Below are positions 8,371 to 17,979 of a stretch of 64,000 bases of DNA, one piece after another. The number at the start of each line of letters is the position of its first letter. Positions within the stretch are counted from its first letter, which is position 1. Below the pieces are notes generated by a model, which searched no databases, was not told the DNA's origin, and was given only the letters and a program-made list of their open reading frames with translations. This DNA comes from Psychrobacter maritimus (GTDB lineage Bacteria; Pseudomonadota; Gammaproteobacteria; Pseudomonadales; Moraxellaceae). The stretch is from positions 18,394 to 82,393 of the forward strand of contig NZ_CAJHAJ010000009.1 in NCBI RefSeq assembly GCF_904846345.1. The letters are read 5' to 3'. A program made the translations under genes and the position numbers.

Positions 8371-9408
8371 TTAATTAACAATCGCCGCTTTACGGTTAGC
8401 CGTTTTTGCGCGTTTTTTGCCTTTTAATTGACGCGATAGCTTATTGACGTCATTCAATACCTTGCTATAGCGTGCTGGGAATACGCGCTGGACAGCATCT
8501 ATCATTTTGGCATCACTGCCAATCAAGCAGCGTGGCTGATTGGTCGCGGCAGCCTGTAAAATAATCCAAGCGGCTGCGCTGGCATCAAATTTTAGAAATT
8601 TATTAAAACTACTGATGGCTTTGCGGCCGCTACGCATGCCAAGGTCGCTGATACTGTCGTTACCACGGGCGCTATTGGCGATATTGGTTTTGATGCCACC
8701 GGGATGAATACAGGTCGCTGAAACGCCGCAGCGCTGAATGTCTAGCTCTTGACGCAGACTTTCAGTAAAGCCACGTACGGCAAATTTGCTAGCGTTATAA
8801 GCAGACTGTGACGGCTGCGCGGTCAAACCAAACAAGCTTGAGATGTTAATGATATGACCATGTTCGTTAAAATTACGTGCTTTACTGTCTTTTTTACCAC
8901 CATCAATTTCGCTTTCTTTCACGCTATTTTTAATCAATGGCAAAAATGCCTTGGTGCCGTAAACCACACCCCAAAAGTTGATATCCATGACCCATTCAAG
9001 CTCGCTAATGCTGCTACCTTCTACGCTTGAATAAAGCGCTACGCCCGCATTATTAAAGATAAAGTTTACTTTACCATGCTCCGCCATCACGCTATCCGCC
9101 CACGCTTCGACGGCTTTATTATCTGAGACATCGAGTACCGTGGTGGTGACTTTGACATCATAGCCGACCAGTAAATCCTTGGTTTGTGCCAATTGCTCAG
9201 CATTGATATCTGATAGCGCCACGTGGCAGCCCATTTTTGCTAAATGAATGGCAAGCTCGCGCCCCATGCCAGAGCCAGCACCAGTGATAGCAGCGACATG
9301 GTTGCGGTAATAGGGGGTAATGTCAAGGTCTTGCTGCGAGGAAAAAGGCAGATGTTGGCGTAGTGAGGTTGCGATTGCAGAGACATTTCCAGAAACAGTG
9401 TTAAGCAT
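8371..9408 (-). CDS. Short-chain dehydrogenase/reductase
   Basis: This is a classical SDR with an N-terminal extension of about 35 residues. The nucleotide-binding motif TGAGSGMG lies near residues 38-45, the NNAG motif near 120, the catalytic Ser in INISSLFGL near 191, and the YNASK Tyr/Lys pair near 204-208. At 345 aa it is longer than the usual 250, with a C-terminal tail rich in Lys and Arg. Substrate is unknown; related proteins act on steroids, lipids or aldehydes. An AAAGGAC ribosome site precedes the start. Confidence 0.9.
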   Translation of the reverse strand: MLNTVSGNVSAIATSLRQHLPFSSQQDLDITPYYRNHVAAITGAGSGMGRELAIHLAKMGCHVALSDINAEQLAQTKDLLVGYDVKVTTTVLDVSDNKAVEAWADSVMAEHGKVNFIFNNAGVALYSSVEGSSISELEWVMDINFWGVVYGTKAFLPLIKNSVKESEIDGGKKDSKARNFNEHGHIINISSLFGLTAQPSQSAYNASKFAVRGFTESLRQELDIQRCGVSATCIHPGGIKTNIANSARGNDSISDLGMRSGRKAISSFNKFLKFDASAAAWIILQAAATNQPRCLIGSDAKMIDAVQRVFPARYSKVLNDVNKLSRQLKGKKRAKTANRKAAIVN

Positions 9409-9555
9409 GATAAACAGTCCTTTGTATCATTAATAGTATTGGTATTTCTACTTTAGCATGATTGATGATAAGCGCTGATAGCAATTGATAAACGCGGCTG
9501 TCATTTTTACCCACTACATTAGCTGCAAAAAATAAAATGAGAAGTAAGCGGACAT

Positions 9556-9594
9556 AAAAAAAGTGTCTAGCATAATTTACACTAGACACTTTTA
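9556..9594 (-). terminator. Terminator downstream of clpX
   Basis: The hairpin AAGTGTCTAG / CTAGACACTT, with T-runs on the minus strand, lies about 40 bp past the clpX stop codon. Confidence 0.85.
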
Positions 9595-9630
9595 CTTTAA
9601 TTACCGCTTCAATAAAGCAGATAAGACCTT

Positions 9631-10944
9631 TTAAGCGTTTATCGCTATCTGTTCTGAATCACCGTTAGAGAAGGTGATCTCAGGGATTTTACCGTCGTTG
9701 ATTACTGCTTCATCAACGAGTACGGTCTTAGCATTTTCCATTGAAGGCAGCTCATACATGGTTTCAAGTAGGGCATTTTCTACGATAGAGCGCAGACCAC
9801 GGGCACCTGTTTTGCGTGCCATTGCTTTTTTAGCAATCGCATCAAGCGCTTCTTTGGTAAAGGTAATGTCAGCGCCTTCCATATCAAACAGATATTTATA
9901 CTGCTTAACCAACGCATTCTTAGGCTCTGTGAGAATTTGCACCAAAGCTTCTTCATCAAGCTCTGTGAGCGCAGCGAGCACAGGAAGACGACCGATCAGC
10001 TCAGGGATAAGACCAAACTTGATCAAATCTTCCGGCTCTACTTGTTGCAGTAGCTCTGAGCTACGTTTACTATCGTCTTTTGAGCTGACATCAGCATTAA
10101 AGCCAATACCTGTTTTTTCTGTACGCTGCTGAATCACTTTATCAAGACCGGCAAACGCACCACCAACGATGATAAGAATATTACTGGTATCAACTTGGAT
10201 AAGCTCTTGCTGTGGATGCTTGCGACCACCGTGCGGCGGAATAGCGGCAACCGTGCCTTCGATAAGCTTAAGCAAGGCTTGCTGCACACCTTCACCTGAT
10301 ACGTCACGGGTGATAGATGGGTTGTCGCCTTTTTTGCTGATTTTATCAATCTCATCGATATAAATGATACCTTGCTCAGCTTTACTCACATCATAATCTG
10401 AGGCTTGTAATAGCTTTTGCACGATGTTTTCGACATCTTCACCGACATAACCAGCTTCAGTTAAAGTCGTGGCATCTGCCATCGCAAAGGGCACATCAAG
10501 CAAGCGCGCTAGAGTTTGCGCCAGTAAAGTCTTACCAGAACCGGTTGGACCAATCAGCAAGATATTACTTTTTGCCAATTCAACCATGGCATCATCAGCG
10601 CCAATCTTTGCTTTTTTGCTGTCATTGGCTAAGGTTTGGCTGACTTTTAGGCGTTTATAATGGTTATAAACCGCAACTGCCAAGGCTTTTTTCGCCGCAT
10701 CTTGCCCGATGACATATTCATCAAGCTTGGCACGTAGCTCTTTTGGTGTTGGCAGCTTTTTATTGACCCAAGAGGTATCAATATCGCTGTCGTCGTCACC
10801 ATCTTCGGCGCTATCGGCAATCAGGTCTGTACATAGCTCAATACATTCATTACAAATATTGGCGTCGTCAGCGGCAATCAGCTGCTTTACTTCACTTTTT
10901 TCTTTGCCGCAAAACGAACACTGCGGGGTGTTATCTTCTGCCAT
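9631..10944 (-). CDS. clpX: ClpXP protease ATPase subunit ClpX
   Basis: ClpX unfolds tagged substrates and feeds them to ClpP. The N-terminal zinc-binding domain has Cys9, Cys12, Cys31 and Cys34. Walker A (GPTGSGKT) is at 132-139 and Walker B (IDEID) at 196-200. The GYVGEDVE pore-loop region and the ClpP-contact IGF-type loop (TGIGFNA) are also present. At 437 aa it is near the E. coli length (424). clpP lies 150 bp upstream on the same strand, the usual order. Confidence 0.98.
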   Translation of the reverse strand: MAEDNTPQCSFCGKEKSEVKQLIAADDANICNECIELCTDLIADSAEDGDDDSDIDTSWVNKKLPTPKELRAKLDEYVIGQDAAKKALAVAVYNHYKRLKVSQTLANDSKKAKIGADDAMVELAKSNILLIGPTGSGKTLLAQTLARLLDVPFAMADATTLTEAGYVGEDVENIVQKLLQASDYDVSKAEQGIIYIDEIDKISKKGDNPSITRDVSGEGVQQALLKLIEGTVAAIPPHGGRKHPQQELIQVDTSNILIIVGGAFAGLDKVIQQRTEKTGIGFNADVSSKDDSKRSSELLQQVEPEDLIKFGLIPELIGRLPVLAALTELDEEALVQILTEPKNALVKQYKYLFDMEGADITFTKEALDAIAKKAMARKTGARGLRSIVENALLETMYELPSMENAKTVLVDEAVINDGKIPEITFSNGDSEQIAINA

Positions 10945-11094
10945 ATACAGGCACTCCTAAAATTTTATACTGATCAATATTCTGATTATGGACATCGATG
11001 CAAAAGCGCCGGGCACTTAATATATTTTCTCTTACCCTATCGCGCTTAGGCATCTGATGTTTTAAAGTCTCGTAGACGGCTGCTATTAAAGCGC

Positions 11095-11790
11095 TTATAG
11101 AGAAGTCGGGCGACGCTCTAATACTTCGTCAACCAAACCGTATTCTTTAGCTTCTTTGGCATCTAACCAATAGTCACGCTCAACGTCTTTTTCGATTTTC
11201 TCGACGGGTTGACCGGTACGCTCAGCCAAAATCTCGTTCAAGCGAGCACGCGTTTTCAGAATTTCACGCGCATTAATTTCGATATCGGTTGCTTGACCTT
11301 GCGCGCCGCCTGAAGGCTGGTGAATCATCACGCGAGAGTTGGCTAGGGCATAACGTTTGCCTTTTTCGCCAGCTGCCAGTAAGAATGAACCCATGCTATA
11401 AGCGCCGCCCATACAAATGGTCGAAACTTCAGGTTTGATAAAGTTCATGGTATCAAAAATAGCCAAACCAGCACTGACTGAGCCGCCTGGCGAGTTGATA
11501 TATAAATGGATGTCTTTATCAGGGTTTTCTGCTTCTAAGAATAATAACTGCGCCACAATAAGATTGGCCATATGGTCTTCAACTTGACCGGTCAAAAAGA
11601 TAACGCGCTCACGTAATAGGCGTGAGAAAATATCAAACGAGCGTTCACCGCGCGCTGACTGCTCAACCACCATTGGAACCAATGCGGCTTGGGGCGCGCT
11701 TTGGTTATATTGTGCGCTTTGGGCGGTATTGTGCGCACTCATCAACATATCAAAATGCGGGTTAGCAGTGATGCGATCATAATCTGTCAT
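11095..11790 (-). CDS. clpP: ATP-dependent Clp protease proteolytic subunit
   Basis: ClpP is the serine protease chamber that partners ClpX. The catalytic triad can be read as Ser132 (GAYSMGS), His157 (MIHQPSGG) and Asp206, with the spacing seen in E. coli ClpP. An N-terminal extension of about 40 residues rich in Ala, Gln and Ser precedes the conserved start (LVPMVVEQ) and is probably a propeptide. The gene lies between tig and clpX, as in most proteobacteria. Confidence 0.98.
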   Translation of the reverse strand: MTDYDRITANPHFDMLMSAHNTAQSAQYNQSAPQAALVPMVVEQSARGERSFDIFSRLLRERVIFLTGQVEDHMANLIVAQLLFLEAENPDKDIHLYINSPGGSVSAGLAIFDTMNFIKPEVSTICMGGAYSMGSFLLAAGEKGKRYALANSRVMIHQPSGGAQGQATDIEINAREILKTRARLNEILAERTGQPVEKIEKDVERDYWLDAKEAKEYGLVDEVLERRPTSL

Positions 11791-11888
11791 AAAGATGTCC
11801 TGTTTATAAGTACATAAAGTAAAGAGATATAGGCTAGCTGTTGGCTAAATTTTTATGGTGGTTATCATTGTAAACATTGCCGCCTATG

Positions 11889-11939
11889 AATAAAAGCTGC
11901 CTGTTAATAAAAGCTATCTGCTAATAAAACCTATTCGGT
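11889..11939. repeat. 17-bp tandem repeat (3 units)
   Basis: Units AATAAAAGCTGCCTGTT, AATAAAAGCTATCTGCT and a diverged third follow each other at 11889, 11906 and 11923. Confidence 0.8.
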
Positions 11940-12029
11940 TCAATTAAATGCTTTAAATATCGCTAACAAGTAGCCAATCATATTCATGATTTAAGACGGC
12001 GCTTAAAAGTTATTCCATCTACTTGCTAG

Positions 12030-12076
12030 AAATAGCAGCTGTCAAAAATAGTAGCTGCTAAAAATAATTGAGCTAA
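12030..12076. repeat. 16-bp tandem repeat (3 units)
   Basis: Units AAATAGCAGCTGTCAA, AAATAGTAGCTGCTAA and AAATAATTGAGCTAA are contiguous in the clpP-upstream DNA. Confidence 0.8.
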
Positions 12077-12230
12077 TGGTAACTTTTTTATTGCGGCAAT
12101 AGTAACTTTTTAATGTGACAAATGATAAATGACTCCCTATTAATAAGGCGTCTGTGCCCATTTATCAAGGGCAGTGGCAATAAACACCAGATAAAAGTAG
12201 CTAATAAGCCAGTAATTTATCAGCCAGCAA

Positions 12231-12262
12231 TAAAAATGCCCTAACAAGATGTTAGGGCATTG
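12231..12262 (-). terminator. Terminator downstream of tig
   Basis: The hairpin AATGCCCTAACA / TGTTAGGGCATT is followed by TTTTATT on the minus strand, about 85 bp past the tig stop. Confidence 0.8.
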
Positions 12263-12346
12263 TATTAGGGTATTGTGTTTAGCGTTTTTGCAGTAAGAGT
12301 AGCAATTTGCCATTAATAGCAAGTTGCCAAGTTATCTCTTACTAAA

Positions 12347-13696
12347 TTACATACCTTGCTGCTGTTGTTGCTGAGCAGCTAGCAAGTCTTGGTAGCTGAC
12401 TTCTTTGTCAGTTACTTTACCTTGCTCGATTAGATAGTCAACCACTTGGTCTTCTAGAACCACAGACTCAATGTTAGCGCGTTGCTGCTTGTCATTGGTG
12501 TAGTACTCGATGACTTCTGCTGGATCTTCGTAGTTTTCAGCGGCTTCTTTGATAAAGCTTTCAACACGCTCTTGGTCGACTTCTAAGCCTTTGGTGTCGA
12601 TAACGCGAGCAACGATGATGCCAAGACGGGCAGCACGTAGCGCTTGCTCTTCGAACAGCTCATTTGGCAGCATGTCTTTATCGAAGCTATCAGCATTGGC
12701 ACCGAACTGTTGAGAAAAACGTTGCATCATCATGTTGCGTTGACGCTCGATTTCTTGCTCTAGCATGGCGTTTGGTACGTCAAACTCGTTCTTTTCTAGC
12801 AGCGCATCAAACGTTGCTTGTTTTACTTGGCTACGCGCCGCATTTTTGATTTCGCGTTCCATGTTTTTACGCACGTCTTCTTTTAATTTCTCAACGCCGC
12901 CTTCTTTAACACCGAATAGCTCTAGGAACTCTTCGTTGATTTCAGGTAGTTTTGATTTTTCAACCAATTTTACGTTGATTTTGAACTGGGCTTCTTTACC
13001 AGCCAAGTTTTCAGCTTGGTAATCTTCTGGGAAAGTCACGTCAATGACTTTTTCTTCGCCAGCTTTCATGCCTTTGATACCATCTTCAAAGCCTGGAATC
13101 ATCTGGTTGCTACCGATAACCAATTTGAAGTCTTCAGCAGAACCGCCTTCGAATTTTTCGCCGTCGATTGAGCCTTCAAAGTCAAATGTTACTTGGTTGT
13201 CTTTGGCCGCTTTACCTTTTTTCTCAACGAATTCTTCACGTTGTTTTTGTAGGTTTTCAATCATGGTGTCAACGTCTTCGTCGCTAACCGTCGCTGTGTG
13301 ACGCTCAACTTCGATCTCATCAATACCTTGTACGTCGATTTCTGGGAAGATTTCAACAGTGGCTTGATAAACCAAGAAATCATCTTCAAGTTTTACATCA
13401 TCGATGTTAGGCATGCCAACGGCGCGGATGTCTTCCGATTTGATCGCTTCAAAAACAGTATCACGGATCACATCGTTGATAACTTCTTGTTGAATGCCAG
13501 CACCGTACTGTGAACGGATATGTGACATAGGGACGTTACCTTTACGGAAACCGTCAATCTTGGCAGTTTTCGCAACTTGGCGAATACGGCCTTCAACTTT
13601 GTTTTGAATTTTTTCAACGGGTACTTTAACCGTTAGCTGAGTTTCTTTGTTAGATAGCTTGTTGGTTGTAACTTGTAAATCTGTAGCCATGTTCAT
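12347..13696 (-). CDS. tig: Trigger factor chaperone
   Basis: Trigger factor is the ribosome-bound chaperone and prolyl isomerase. The N-terminal ribosome-docking loop reads [17 protein letters not shown] around residues 50-66. The FKBP-type domain spans about 155-240 ([15 protein letters not shown]), and a long helical C-terminal domain follows. At 449 aa it has family length. The C-terminus ends in a glutamine run of seven residues. Two in-frame ATGs (13696 and 13690) follow an AAAGGTG site, so the exact start is uncertain by two codons. tig is transcribed toward clpP and clpX. Confidence 0.97.
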   Translation of the reverse strand: MNMATDLQVTTNKLSNKETQLTVKVPVEKIQNKVEGRIRQVAKTAKIDGFRKGNVPMSHIRSQYGAGIQQEVINDVIRDTVFEAIKSEDIRAVGMPNIDDVKLEDDFLVYQATVEIFPEIDVQGIDEIEVERHTATVSDEDVDTMIENLQKQREEFVEKKGKAAKDNQVTFDFEGSIDGEKFEGGSAEDFKLVIGSNQMIPGFEDGIKGMKAGEEKVIDVTFPEDYQAENLAGKEAQFKINVKLVEKSKLPEINEEFLELFGVKEGGVEKLKEDVRKNMEREIKNAARSQVKQATFDALLEKNEFDVPNAMLEQEIERQRNMMMQRFSQQFGANADSFDKDMLPNELFEEQALRAARLGIIVARVIDTKGLEVDQERVESFIKEAAENYEDPAEVIEYYTNDKQQRANIESVVLEDQVVDYLIEQGKVTDKEVSYQDLLAAQQQQQQGM

Positions 13697-13712
13697 TACA
13701 CCTTTAGGATTT

Positions 13713-13757
13713 AATAGTACGTTTGATTAAATAGTACTTAGGGTTAAATAGTAATAG
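13713..13757. repeat. 17-bp tandem repeat upstream of tig
   Basis: AATAGTACGTTTGATTA (13713) and AATAGTACTTAGGGTTA (13730) are followed by a partial third unit. They lie just ahead of the tig ribosome site on the minus strand. Confidence 0.8.
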
Positions 13758-14224
13758 ACAACCGTGCCTCAAAATACGGGCGGGTGTGACCGATTGCCGT
13801 TGGAATAAATAGGGGATATTGATAGCGCGCAATTTCGCAGTCCGTGCCCGTAGCAATCGCTGCTGACACAAAAATGTGAAACGCTTTATCTGAATAGACG
13901 CTATCTGATATCAATATTAACCATGAATAGGTCGCATAATAACGCTTTTTGCGCAATTATACAGACAAATAACGGCTTTCAACAAAATTTTAAAAGTAGA
14001 ACAGTATAATCCATCTGTTTATCAAAGTAAAAATTATCTGTTTGCGGTCTAAATAGGGCAGCGCTGCTATCGTCCGTTAAAATAACATTGCTGGGTTAAT
14101 ATTGTCGTATTATCGGTATTAACTATTATCGGTATTAATAACATAGCAAAGCAGTAAACGCTATGGATCGACGATAAGTTAGGACTGCTTTTATTCGGAT
14201 TGCTTTTACAAGGCAGAATTGCTT
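13758..14224. other. Intergenic region between rdgB and tig
   Basis: This AT-rich stretch holds the tig promoter region and a 16-bp repeat pair at 14109-14140. I see no gene. Confidence 0.5.
14109..14140. repeat. 16-bp tandem duplication
   Basis: ATTATCGGTATTAACT is followed at once by ATTATCGGTATTAATA. Confidence 0.85.
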
Positions 14225-14914
14225 TTATAAAGACAATAAAGGCAACTGCGCCAATAATTGCTCAATCGCCTGACCGCGATGACTGATGCTGTTTTTATCA
14301 GCAGCGCTGAGGCTTGCCGCTGTCGCTTGCAACTCTGGCAACCAAAACAGCGGGTCATAACCAAAACCGCCATCACCATGCGGCGCCGCCAAAATCTCAC
14401 CCTGCCATAAACCTTGGGCGATAATTGGTAACGGGTCATCGGCATGACGTACCATCGCCAATACGCAAACGAACATGCCTTTAATAGGCTCATCAGGCTG
14501 TGCTGCACGGATAGGCTGCAAGTCGGCAACAAGCTTAGCATTGTTTTTACTGTCATTGCCGTGCTCGCCTGCATAGCGGGCAGAGTAGATACCGGGTGCA
14601 TTGCCCAATGCTGGTACGCATAACCCTGAATCATCAGCAATCGCCGGCAATCCGCTTACTCGGCTGGCATGACGGGCTTTGATAAGGGCGTTTTCAACGA
14701 AGCTTAATCCATCCTCGATTGCATCGTCGATATCAAGCTGACCTTGCGGGACAATCGTCACATCCAAATCTGCCTCAGCAAATAGGCGGGTAAACTCAGC
14801 AAGTTTGCCTTTATTGTTACTGGCGAGCACCCATTGGTTTTGTGGTGTGTCTGGATTTGAATCATTTAAGGTGGATGCTTGTTGATGAGTCTCTGTGGCA
14901 CTGGCTTGATTCAT
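14225..14914 (-). CDS. rdgB: dITP/XTP pyrophosphatase (Ham1/RdgB)
   Basis: RdgB hydrolyses non-canonical purine triphosphates (dITP, XTP) to monophosphates and keeps them out of DNA. The SNNKGKLAEF motif near residues 33-42, ADDSGLCVPALGNAPGIYSARYAG near 95-118, and the C-terminal SHRGQA are all present. At 229 aa it is slightly longer than E. coli RdgB (197) because of a polar N-terminal extension of about 28 residues. It stands alone upstream of tig. Confidence 0.96.
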   Translation of the reverse strand: MNQASATETHQQASTLNDSNPDTPQNQWVLASNNKGKLAEFTRLFAEADLDVTIVPQGQLDIDDAIEDGLSFVENALIKARHASRVSGLPAIADDSGLCVPALGNAPGIYSARYAGEHGNDSKNNAKLVADLQPIRAAQPDEPIKGMFVCVLAMVRHADDPLPIIAQGLWQGEILAAPHGDGGFGYDPLFWLPELQATAASLSAADKNSISHRGQAIEQLLAQLPLLSL

Positions 14915-15434
14915 ATTCTTTGTCCGTAATTGAGTCGCTTATACGCGCATATTCTAGGCTAGCATCGGCTAAATTACCAATTAGCATAACGAATCGCTGA
15001 TTCATAACATTTGGTAACTGATATTTGTCGTCACTATTGCTATAATAGGCAACAAGCTACAGTGAATTATATCTTATAGCTTGTGAACTTAAAGTTAATA
15101 ATAGCTTTAATCGTTAGTAAATAGTTTTAAACGCTAACAATGGTTTTTAAGTCCATGTTTTGGCATTTGACAGTTTTGATGTTTAATGACTTGGTATTTA
15201 AAAATTCTGAGTGTTTAAAATTTCTCGTATTTAACGATATAATAACTATTGAGTGCTGCTCGCTTAAGATAACTTTCAAATTTAGCGCTTTTTTAGGTTT
15301 ACCGCATTATGTGTTAGCCTAGTGAGTGTTAAATTTCTCTAACAATAAACTAAGCCAATTTAGTCTCATAATTTATAGCGTTCGTTTTAAGCTATACCTA
15401 ATACTAATGGCTAAACCAGCAAGGATAAAATAAT
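14915..15434. other. sodB upstream region
   Basis: These 520 very AT-rich bases lie between rdgB and sodB. A TATAAT hexamer at 15238-15243 is a possible -10 element, with only a weak -35. The DNA repeats TTTAA-containing phrases loosely. I found no convincing Fur box or gene. Confidence 0.4.
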
Positions 15435-16064
15435 ATGTCAAAGATTACATTACCAGAACTACCGTATGCAAAAGACGCGCTAGAGCCACATATCAGTGCT
15501 GAAACGCTAGAATACCATCATGACAAGCATCACAACGCATATGTGACTAAGTTAAACGAATTGCTACCAGGTTCTGGTCTAGAAGACAAAACTTTGTCAG
15601 AAATCATCGTAGCAACCGCTAAAGATGACAGCAAACAAGGTATGTTTAACCAAGCAGCCCAAGTATGGAACCACACGTTCTACTGGAACTGCATGACGCC
15701 AACAAACGGCGGCGGCGAACCTACTGGTGACTTGAAAGCGAAAATCGAAGAAGATTTCGGTAGCTATGACAAGTTCCGTGAAGAGTTCAAAAACGCAGCA
15801 TTGACTCAGTTCGGTTCAGGTTGGGCATGGCTAGTGGCTGATAAAGTCGGTGGCAAATTGTCTATCGCCAAAACAGCTAACGCTGATACCCCATTAGCAC
15901 ATGACCAAGTTGCTGTATTGACTTGTGATGTATGGGAACATGCGTACTACATCGATTATCGTAACCGTCGTCCTGACTATGTTGACACGTTCCTAGACAA
16001 GCTAGTGAACTGGGACTACGCAAACGCAAAATATAAAGGTCAAGATGCTGGTGTTGAAGAGTAA
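15435..16064 (+). CDS. sodB: Superoxide dismutase, Fe type
   Basis: This enzyme dismutates superoxide to oxygen and peroxide in the cytoplasm. The metal ligands are visible: His28 in LEYHHDKHH, a second His in QVWNHTFYW, and the Asp/His pair in DVWEHAYYIDY. QAAQVWNHTFYW and the GSGWAWL region resemble iron rather than manganese enzymes. At 209 aa it is slightly longer than E. coli SodB. An AAGGATA ribosome site precedes the start and a strong terminator follows. Monocistronic. Confidence 0.95.
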   Translation: MSKITLPELPYAKDALEPHISAETLEYHHDKHHNAYVTKLNELLPGSGLEDKTLSEIIVATAKDDSKQGMFNQAAQVWNHTFYWNCMTPTNGGGEPTGDLKAKIEEDFGSYDKFREEFKNAALTQFGSGWAWLVADKVGGKLSIAKTANADTPLAHDQVAVLTCDVWEHAYYIDYRNRRPDYVDTFLDKLVNWDYANAKYKGQDAGVEE

Positions 16065-16091
16065 TCTTTAACCACTAAGGTTTTGATTAAT

Positions 16092-16122
16092 AAAAAAGGA
16101 CGCTGAGAGGCGTCCTTTTTTT
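16092..16122 (+). terminator. Terminator after sodB
   Basis: The hairpin AAAAAAGGACGC / GCGTCCTTTTTTT lies about 28 bp past the stop codon. Confidence 0.9.
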
Positions 16123-16165
16123 GGTTTGGATTTATATAAAAAATGGCTCTTTTGGGATTGTCTAA

Positions 16166-16939
16166 TTAGTTAGGTTCTTTCTCATCTAATAGTTGTATTT
16201 TAGTGGAACTTAAATCAATGAAGTTTGCGATTTCTCTTACAGAAATTAATGATAGCTTTTTAGTATTTAATTCATAATAGCGTTGGTTATTTTGCCAGCT
16301 AAAATTGTATAAAAGCTCTTGTCTATCAGAATATAGGCTTTCTAGTCTTGCAGGCTTATCATTGACTTTATCGTTCAAGAAATCCTCAATCACTGTTAGC
16401 CTGACGGAACCGTTTTTAGGTATATAATGTTCTGTGAGCTCAATAACAGATTGACCATTATTGATATCGTAGACCTGATAAAATATATTGTATTTGTTAT
16501 TAGCTAATATGCCAGAGCTATTCAAACCTACCAACTTACTATTATAAAAATTATCTAAGAGAACTGGCTCGAATGTTAATTTATATTTAGCTTTATTGAT
16601 ATCTTCATCTAGGGCTTGGAAGTTATTCTTAGCCTCACCAATCATTGTCTCATCAAACTCTGTTGTCTGTATGCCACCACTAAGGCTGCCAGTAGTTTTC
16701 AAATTTTTTAATGCAGTTAAGGCTTCGTTTCTTTCAGATTCTATTAGGTTAGATAATTTGATGTAGTGTATGCCCATATCCTCTTCTTCTAAACCAAAAG
16801 CTTTGTAGGCTTTTTGCTGATTATTTTCACTATCTACGTCGATAATATTCGCTACATTAGGGTTTATCAGAAATAAACATATAATAAGAATAAAAGAAAT
16901 TGTACCTAATCCTAAAAATACTATAAGGTTTTTTCTCAT
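16166..16939 (-). CDS. Membrane-anchored hypothetical protein, AT-rich orphan
   Basis: I do not recognise this 257-aa protein. A hydrophobic segment at about residues 5-27, after MRKN, suggests a signal anchor. The rest is predicted to be extracytoplasmic, mixed alpha and beta, with no cysteines and no obvious catalytic motif. Its codons are visibly more AT-rich than those of the neighbours (many Asn, Ile, Lys and Leu TTA codons), which hints at horizontal acquisition. A GTAAAGAG-type ribosome site lies upstream. It is flanked by sodB and a DUF72 gene with no functional link. Confidence 0.7.
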   Translation of the reverse strand: MRKNLIVFLGLGTISFILIICLFLINPNVANIIDVDSENNQQKAYKAFGLEEEDMGIHYIKLSNLIESERNEALTALKNLKTTGSLSGGIQTTEFDETMIGEAKNNFQALDEDINKAKYKLTFEPVLLDNFYNSKLVGLNSSGILANNKYNIFYQVYDINNGQSVIELTEHYIPKNGSVRLTVIEDFLNDKVNDKPARLESLYSDRQELLYNFSWQNNQRYYELNTKKLSLISVREIANFIDLSSTKIQLLDEKEPN

Positions 16940-17119
16940 AAGAACGACTCTTTACTATAGTGATAAATGGCAGCTTTTTACAGCAGTAAAAGGGTGGATT
17001 TAAGTTCCCAAGCTAACTTTTCTGCTATGTTTCTAAGAAGCTTCAATAACCTAAAAATATAGATTTTCATCTAAACTAGAGTTAGTCAAACCCTCTGATA
17101 TACAGCGTGGGGAGTAGTG

Positions 17120-17938
17120 CTACAACACCTCAAACCCAAACTTACCCAACGCCTCTCTGAGCATCGCAATATTATAATAAGCATGCGCATTGACGGTATT
17201 TTGAAAGAAAATATAGAGCGTATCAAAATGCTGATGCTGATTGGCAATTGCTTGCGCCCAATCCTGCATTTCCGCCTCGCTGTAGCGATAATCATGACGG
17301 TCAGCGGCACTCATGGCATCCCACCAGTTTAGATTATTACCATGCATGCGCAGATAGCCCGTGCGCTCGGTAAATATCAATCGTGACGGTGGTAGACCGC
17401 TGACTTTGGGGTAATCGATGCTACACCAAATCAGCCCTTGTTTGACAAAACTATCGACCACTTGCGGGGTATGCCAGCCATTATGGCGAAACTCAACGGC
17501 TAGTGGATAATCTTGAAACCAACTGACAAGGTTTGCCAGATATAGACGATGCTCGCGGGTACGATCAAAGCCGTGTGGGAATTGCAGCAGTAGTGGCGCG
17601 AGAGCGTTGGCTTCGATAAGTGGCGTGAGAGCAGTAATAAATGCTTGCGCGTGTTCGGCTGTGCCCTTGCGCGCATGAGTAAAGTCTTGATGCAGTTTGA
17701 CCGCGAACTTCAACTCACTGTCTGCTTGCACGTAGGCTTTATCGACCATGCCAGCAAAGGCTTTTTGCCCGATGGGCGCGTAGAAAGTGCTATTAATTTC
17801 CACCGCGCCGTATTGTTTGGCGTATTCGCGTAAGAAATCCGTCTTTTTGGTACCAGTGGGATATAGCGTACCGAGTAAGTCGGTATCGCTATAACCGCCG
17901 GTGCCAAGGTAAATACGCGGAGTAGGGGTACTGTCCAT
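17120..17938 (-). CDS. DUF72 (YecE-like) protein
   Basis: The sequence matches the DUF72 TIM-barrel family: IYLGTGGYSD at the start, KTDFLREYAKQYGAVEINSTFY, FAVKLHQDFTH, LLQFPHGF, VEFRHNGWH and a late YIFFQNTVNAHAYYNI. Biochemical function is not established for the family. A GTG at 17947 could start it, but the AAAGGG site is well spaced only for the ATG at 17938, which I prefer. It lies 41 bp downstream of the polyprenyl synthase gene and may be co-transcribed with it. Confidence 0.93.
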   Translation of the reverse strand: MDSTPTPRIYLGTGGYSDTDLLGTLYPTGTKKTDFLREYAKQYGAVEINSTFYAPIGQKAFAGMVDKAYVQADSELKFAVKLHQDFTHARKGTAEHAQAFITALTPLIEANALAPLLLQFPHGFDRTREHRLYLANLVSWFQDYPLAVEFRHNGWHTPQVVDSFVKQGLIWCSIDYPKVSGLPPSRLIFTERTGYLRMHGNNLNWWDAMSAADRHDYRYSEAEMQDWAQAIANQHQHFDTLYIFFQNTVNAHAYYNIAMLREALGKFGFEVL

Positions 17939-17979
17939 GTTGACCACCCTTTGCTATTTTTAATTTATCATTAATAAGC

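Larger units (their letters stand above)
11791..12346. other. Long tig-clpP intergenic region
   Basis: These 556 AT-rich bases separate clpP from tig, far more than the usual short gap. They contain two short tandem-repeat clusters (11889-11939 and 12030-12076) and a terminator just after tig. clpP therefore probably has its own promoter in this DNA. No gene seen is convincing. Confidence 0.6.

Noticed and set aside
9674..10132. A 152-codon plus-strand frame within clpX
   Set aside because: It lies antisense to intact ClpX motifs and shows Ser-rich composition, typical of a shadow frame.
14206..14640. A 144-codon minus-strand frame overlapping rdgB in another frame
   Set aside because: The rdgB reading frame is clearly conserved; the overlapping frame has no family features.
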